Assembly (NCBI GenBank): GCA_910586175.1
Contig: CAJUIJ010000041.1
Location: 1 to 17,423, forward strand
DNA length: 17,423 nucleotides
Source: an uncultured Muribaculaceae bacterium
Lineage (GTDB): Bacteria > Bacteroidota > Bacteroidia > Bacteroidales > Muribaculaceae
Reading direction: 5' to 3'
The notes under the pieces were generated by a model that saw only the letters and a list, made by a program, of their open reading frames with translations, had not been told where the DNA came from and searched no databases. Both the position numbers and the translations under genes were made by a program. Shown piece after piece: positions 14,788 to 17,423 of the stretch. Within the stretch, counting starts at the first letter, position 1. Each line of letters starts with the position of its first letter.

Positions 14788-15375
14788 TCAGAATTTTACC
14801 TCCGGGGCTTTTTCAGCTCCGGCTTCAGCCCTGAACTGAGGTTTTTCCTTGAAGCCGAACCAGCCGGCATAGATTGTAGTGGGAAATTTCTTGATTGCAG
14901 TGTTGTAGTCGCGCACTACCTCGGTGTAGCGCATGCGCTCTGTGGAGATGCGGTTTTCGGTACCTTCGAGCTGAGCTTGCAAGTTGAGGAAGTTCTCGTT
15001 GGCTTTGAGGTCAGGATATGCCTCAGTCACTGCCAACAGGGACTTCAGCGCACCGCTAAGCTCATTCTGGGCTGCCTGATAACGGGCCAGATTCTCTTCA
15101 GTGAGGTCATCGGCGTTGATTGTCACCGAGGTAGCCTTGGCGCGTGCCTCGATTACTTTGGTGAGAGTTTCCTCTTCATGTGTGCTGTAACCCTTCACCG
15201 TATTCACTAAGTTTGGTATCAGGTCAGCACGGCGTTGGTATTGGTTCTCCACCTGTGCCCAGGCCTGATCCACATTCTGCTGTTTCTCAACGAGCGAGTT
15301 GTAGTTGCACGAGGTCAGCGACGACATAGCCACGACTGTCAGCAGTGCAAATCCTATTTTCTTGATTATTTTCAT
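14788..15375 (-). CDS. lemA: LemA family lipoprotein
   Basis: The 195-residue protein starts MKIIKKIGFALLTVVAMSSLTSC with lipobox LTSC (C23), then shows the LemA signature: YNSLVEKQQNVDQAWAQVEN, QRRADLIPNLVNTVKGYSTH, EARAKATS, then LTEENLARYQAAQNELSGAL, LLAVTEAYPDLKANENFLNL, and RYTEVVRDYNTAIKKFPTTI ending GWFGFKEKPQF. LemA proteins are helical-bundle membrane-anchored proteins of unclear function, often paired with a TPM-domain (YgcG) protein; no such partner is present here. ATG 15375 gives the signal peptide; an upstream ATG at 15402 adds nine residues without one. It follows glyS by 44 bp with no promoter box, so it is probably co-transcribed. Confidence 0.93.
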   Translation of the reverse strand: MKIIKKIGFALLTVVAMSSLTSCNYNSLVEKQQNVDQAWAQVENQYQRRADLIPNLVNTVKGYSTHEEETLTKVIEARAKATSVTINADDLTEENLARYQAAQNELSGALKSLLAVTEAYPDLKANENFLNLQAQLEGTENRISTERMRYTEVVRDYNTAIKKFPTTIYAGWFGFKEKPQFRAEAGAEKAPEVKF

Positions 15376-15419
15376 TATATGCGAATTTGAGATGGCGTGC
15401 AATTTGCCGCCTTGTTATA

Positions 15420-16964
15420 TTAAAGGAGTTTTTTGAGCAGGGAGTTGAGGCTCACCTTCTCGGCCATAAGGCCTTCGAGTTCGTCGATATTTACACGTTT
15501 CTGCTCCATGGAGTCGCGTTCGCGCAGAGTCACCGTGTTGTCTTCGAGAGTCTGGTGGTCTACGGTGATGCAGTAGGGCGTGCCTATAGCATCCTGACGG
15601 CGGTAACGCTTGCCGATGGAGTCTTTCTCATCATACTGGCAAGTGAAGTCGAAGCGGAGCTTGTGCTGGATTTCGCGGGCTTTCTCGGGCAGGCCATCTT
15701 TCTTGACGAGCGGCAGCACGGCGCATTTTACCGGAGCGAGCGGTGCGGGGAAGTGGAGCACCACACGGCTGTCGCCGCCGCCGAGGTCTTGCTGCTCGTA
15801 GCAGCTGCAGAGCACGCTCAGGAACATGCGGTCCACTCCGATAGAGGTCTCAATCACGTAGGGCACATAGCTCTCGTTGAGTTCCGGATCGAAATATTGG
15901 ATCTTTTTGCCTGAGAATTTCTCATGCTGCGAAAGGTCGAAGTTGGTGCGTGAGTGTATGCCTTCCACCTCCTTGAAGCCGAACGGCATCTGGAACTCGA
16001 TGTCGGTGGCGGCGTTGGCATAGTGGGCGAGCTTCTCGTGGTCGTGGAAGCGGTATTTCTCTTCACCGAGACCGAGAGCCTTGTGCCATTTCAGACGTGT
16101 CTGACGCCACTCTTCAAACCATTTCAGCTCTTCGCCGGGACGCACGAAAAATTGCATCTCCATCTGCTCGAACTCGCGCATGCGGAAGATGAACTGGCGT
16201 GCCACAATCTCGTTGCGGAATGCCTTGCCTATCTGTGCGATACCGAACGGTATGCGCATACGGCCGGTCTTCTGCACATTGAGGTAGTTCACGAAAATGC
16301 CCTGAGCTGTCTCCGGACGTAGATATACATCCATGGCTCCATCGGCTGTCGAACCCATCTCCGTCTTGAACATCAGGTTGAACTGGCGCACGTCAGTCCA
16401 GTTGCGGGTGCCGCTTATCGGGTCTACAATCTCATAGTCGAGTATAATCTGTTTCAGGTCTACGAGGTCATTGTCGTTCATCGCCTTGGAGAAGCGTTCG
16501 TGCAGCTCATCGCGCTTACGCTGGTGTTCGAGCACTCGCGGGTTGGTCTGGCGGAACATCACCTCGTCAAACGATTCGCCGAAGCGTTTTGCAGCCTTGG
16601 CCACCTCCTTGTTGATTTTCTCATCAAATTTTGCAATCTCGTCTTCGATAAGCACGTCGGCACGATAACGTTTTTTCGAATCCTTATTGTCGATCAAAGG
16701 ATCATTGAATGCGTCCACATGACCCGATGCCTTCCAGATGGTAGGGTGCATGAAGATGGCTGAGTCGATACCCACTATGTTGTCGTGGAGCATGGTCATG
16801 GCTTCCCACCAGTAACGCTTTATGTTGTTTTTCAATTCCACGCCGTTCTGTCCGTAGTCGTAGACTGCCGACAGACCGTCATATATCTCACTCGATTGAA
16901 ACACAAACCCATACTCCTTGGCATGGGCCACTATCGTCTTGAAAACATCTTCCTGTTTTGCCAT
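15420..16964 (-). CDS. glyS: Glycine--tRNA ligase, class II, alpha2 type
   Basis: The enzyme charges tRNA-Gly with glycine in the cytoplasm. At 514 residues it is the single-chain eukaryotic/archaeal-like dimeric form, as in other Bacteroidetes, not the bacterial alpha2beta2 type. Visible signatures: SSEIYDGLSAVYDYGQNGVE near the N terminus (motif 1 region), the motif 2 segment FRNE starting at 249 with the following RQFIFRMREFEQMEMQFF, and motif 3 ETSIGVDRMF at 372-381 with the conserved R379. The C-terminal anticodon-binding domain starts near LHFPAPLAPVKCAVLPL and ends at LLKKLL. The start ATG 16964 follows an A-rich leader (AAAAGAAA). It appears to head the operon glyS-lemA-FKBP with a promoter about 100 bp upstream. 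Confidence 0.97.
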   Translation of the reverse strand: MAKQEDVFKTIVAHAKEYGFVFQSSEIYDGLSAVYDYGQNGVELKNNIKRYWWEAMTMLHDNIVGIDSAIFMHPTIWKASGHVDAFNDPLIDNKDSKKRYRADVLIEDEIAKFDEKINKEVAKAAKRFGESFDEVMFRQTNPRVLEHQRKRDELHERFSKAMNDNDLVDLKQIILDYEIVDPISGTRNWTDVRQFNLMFKTEMGSTADGAMDVYLRPETAQGIFVNYLNVQKTGRMRIPFGIAQIGKAFRNEIVARQFIFRMREFEQMEMQFFVRPGEELKWFEEWRQTRLKWHKALGLGEEKYRFHDHEKLAHYANAATDIEFQMPFGFKEVEGIHSRTNFDLSQHEKFSGKKIQYFDPELNESYVPYVIETSIGVDRMFLSVLCSCYEQQDLGGGDSRVVLHFPAPLAPVKCAVLPLVKKDGLPEKAREIQHKLRFDFTCQYDEKDSIGKRYRRQDAIGTPYCITVDHQTLEDNTVTLRERDSMEQKRVNIDELEGLMAEKVSLNSLLKKLL

Positions 16965-17017
16965 TTTCTTTTATATGATTGCGTTATATTTCTATTTGTC
17001 GGGAGCATAAGATTCCC

Positions 17018-17058
17018 ATTATAGGTCGCGCATATATACTTTGTGCGCGACCTATAAT
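17018..17058 (-). promoter_or_regulatory. 15-bp hairpin at the predicted 5' end of the glyS mRNA
   Basis: A perfect 15-bp inverted repeat (17018-17032 with 17044-17058), with the core TATAGGTCGCGCA, encloses an 11-nt loop. The predicted glyS transcription start is near 17056, so the stem would sit at the extreme 5' end of the transcript. About 53 nt separate it from the ATG. It could stabilise the mRNA, act as an operator or, less likely, terminate the upstream small gene (no U tract follows on the - strand). No T-box features are visible. Confidence 0.85.
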
Positions 17059-17061
17059 CAG

Positions 17062-17092
17062 CAAAATTAACAAAAAAATCGAATTTCCGCAA
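17062..17092 (-). promoter_or_regulatory. Predicted promoter of glyS
   Basis: On the - strand TAATTTTG (17069-17062) matches TAnnTTTG and TTG (17092-17090) lies 20 bp upstream, matching the Bacteroidetes -33/-7 pattern. The start of transcription is expected near 17056, about 92 nt before the ATG at 16964. Confidence 0.7.
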
Positions 17093-17141
17093 CTCTAATT
17101 TGCTCATCTTCGGCCTGTCTTGATTTCACAGGGGTGATATT

Positions 17142-17156
17142 GTGCATATAATGCAC
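17142..17156. other. Short palindrome just after the 55-codon gene
   Basis: GTGCAT-ATA-ATGCAC is a perfect 6-bp stem with a 3-nt loop one base after the stop codon of the small gene on the - strand. No U tract follows, so I do not call it a terminator; it could be a protein-binding site or a 3'-end hairpin. Confidence 0.5.
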
Positions 17157-17157
17157 T

Positions 17158-17325
17158 TCAATGCTTATTGTCGGTTTTGCTTTCTGATTGCTTGCGTCGT
17201 TCAGCGGCAAGTCGTTCGGCTTCTCGTCGTTGGCGCATGCGACGGCGAAATTCCTGTTCGGTCTCGCACGTACGCCCTTTGCTGCGCATCTCCTCCATGC
17301 GCCTCTCTATATAATTGTCTGCCAT
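17158..17325 (-). CDS. 55-residue Arg/Glu-rich small protein
   Basis: An ATG-to-TGA frame of 55 codons begins MADNYIERRMEEMRSKG and continues as an almost wholly charged helix (EFRRRMRQRREAERLAAERR), with one cysteine at position 20, no signal peptide and no membrane segment. The MADNY-(I/L)-E-basic-basic-M-E opening resembles, from memory, short uncharacterised Bacteroidales proteins, but I cannot confirm a family. The high Arg/Glu content and coiled-coil tendency would suit binding to RNA, ribosome or a protein partner; that is inference. It lies upstream of glyS in the same orientation, separated by the glyS promoter. No clear promoter was seen before it (TAAAATTG at 17338-17331 is one mismatch from the box). 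Confidence 0.62.
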   Translation of the reverse strand: MADNYIERRMEEMRSKGRTCETEQEFRRRMRQRREAERLAAERRKQSESKTDNKH

Positions 17326-17377
17326 AATGCTAACATTTCAATTTTATGATCGTGGTCGTCGCCGGAGGCTCCTCGCT

Positions 17378-17423
17378 CCCGGTGGCTTCGCGACTTTGCG
17401 TTTGCTGTCGCGAAGCCACCGGG
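17378..17423. repeat. Perfect 17-bp inverted repeat at the right edge
   Basis: CCCGGTGGCTTCGCGAC (17378-17394) pairs perfectly with 17407-17423 across a 12-nt loop. The stem is GC-rich, unlike the AT-rich gap beside it, and may extend past the window. On the - strand it is about 50 bp upstream of the small gene, with no U tract on either side within view. An adjacent segment (CCGGAGGCTCCTCGC, about 17352-17366) is a degenerate copy of the left arm. It may be a dispersed palindromic repeat or the 3' end of an upstream unit. Confidence 0.8.

Noticed and set aside
14650..15914. + strand open frames opposite lemA and glyS (186 and 175 codons)
   Set aside because: The opposite strand encodes clear LemA and glycyl-tRNA synthetase motifs; these frames are shadows.
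16965..17060. T-box riboswitch upstream of glyS
   Set aside because: There is only one simple stem, with no specifier loop, no T-box consensus and no terminator/antiterminator pair; the phylum also lacks known T-boxes.

Overview
The window looks like a chromosomal segment of a Bacteroidales bacterium, most likely Muribaculaceae-like. I infer this from the protein families (a DUF6562/fimbrillin-like surface protein with GLUG-type repeats, GldE, a TIGR02757 protein, several small lipoproteins), from TAnnTTTG-type promoter boxes with an upstream TTG about 20 bp away, and from A-rich rather than Shine-Dalgarno leaders. No phage, transposase, CRISPR array or RNA gene was recognised.

Layout. Positions 2-2287 hold the 3' part of a secreted surface protein on the + strand, closed by a strong hairpin terminator. 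A promoter then drives a 1217-residue RecB/AddA-like helicase-nuclease (2408-6061). It meets, tail to tail with only 2 bp between stop codons, a 64-residue HTH regulator on the - strand (6064-6258), which is preceded by two tiny tightly packed open frames. A 300-bp gap leads to a well-placed promoter and a 36-codon membrane microprotein on the + strand (6562-6672).

From 6713 to the right end every gene is on the - strand. Read in transcription order from the right: a 55-residue charged protein (17325-17158); glyS with a hairpin at the predicted 5' end of its transcript; a LemA-family lipoprotein; an FKBP-type isomerase lipoprotein; an S9 prolyl-oligopeptidase-family exopeptidase; a small lipoprotein; a TIGR02757 protein; a secreted GHL10-type glycosyl hydrolase; then, from its own promoter, gldE and a 4'-phosphopantetheinyl transferase. 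glyS-lemA-FKBP look like one transcription unit, as do lipoprotein-TIGR02757-hydrolase (overlapping genes) and gldE-PPTase (20 bp apart).

The common theme is envelope biology: five to six products carry Sec or lipoprotein signals, and GldE is a membrane protein. The least ordinary material is between the genes. The S9 peptidase gene is bracketed by two palindromes built from 7- or 8-bp tandem repeats with 11-nt loops. One of these adjoins a 37-bp duplication that copies the start codon of the next lipoprotein gene into short decoy frames. The glyS leader hairpin, the microproteins and a perfect 17-bp inverted repeat at the right edge are also worth checking. I did not find a clear new multi-gene system.
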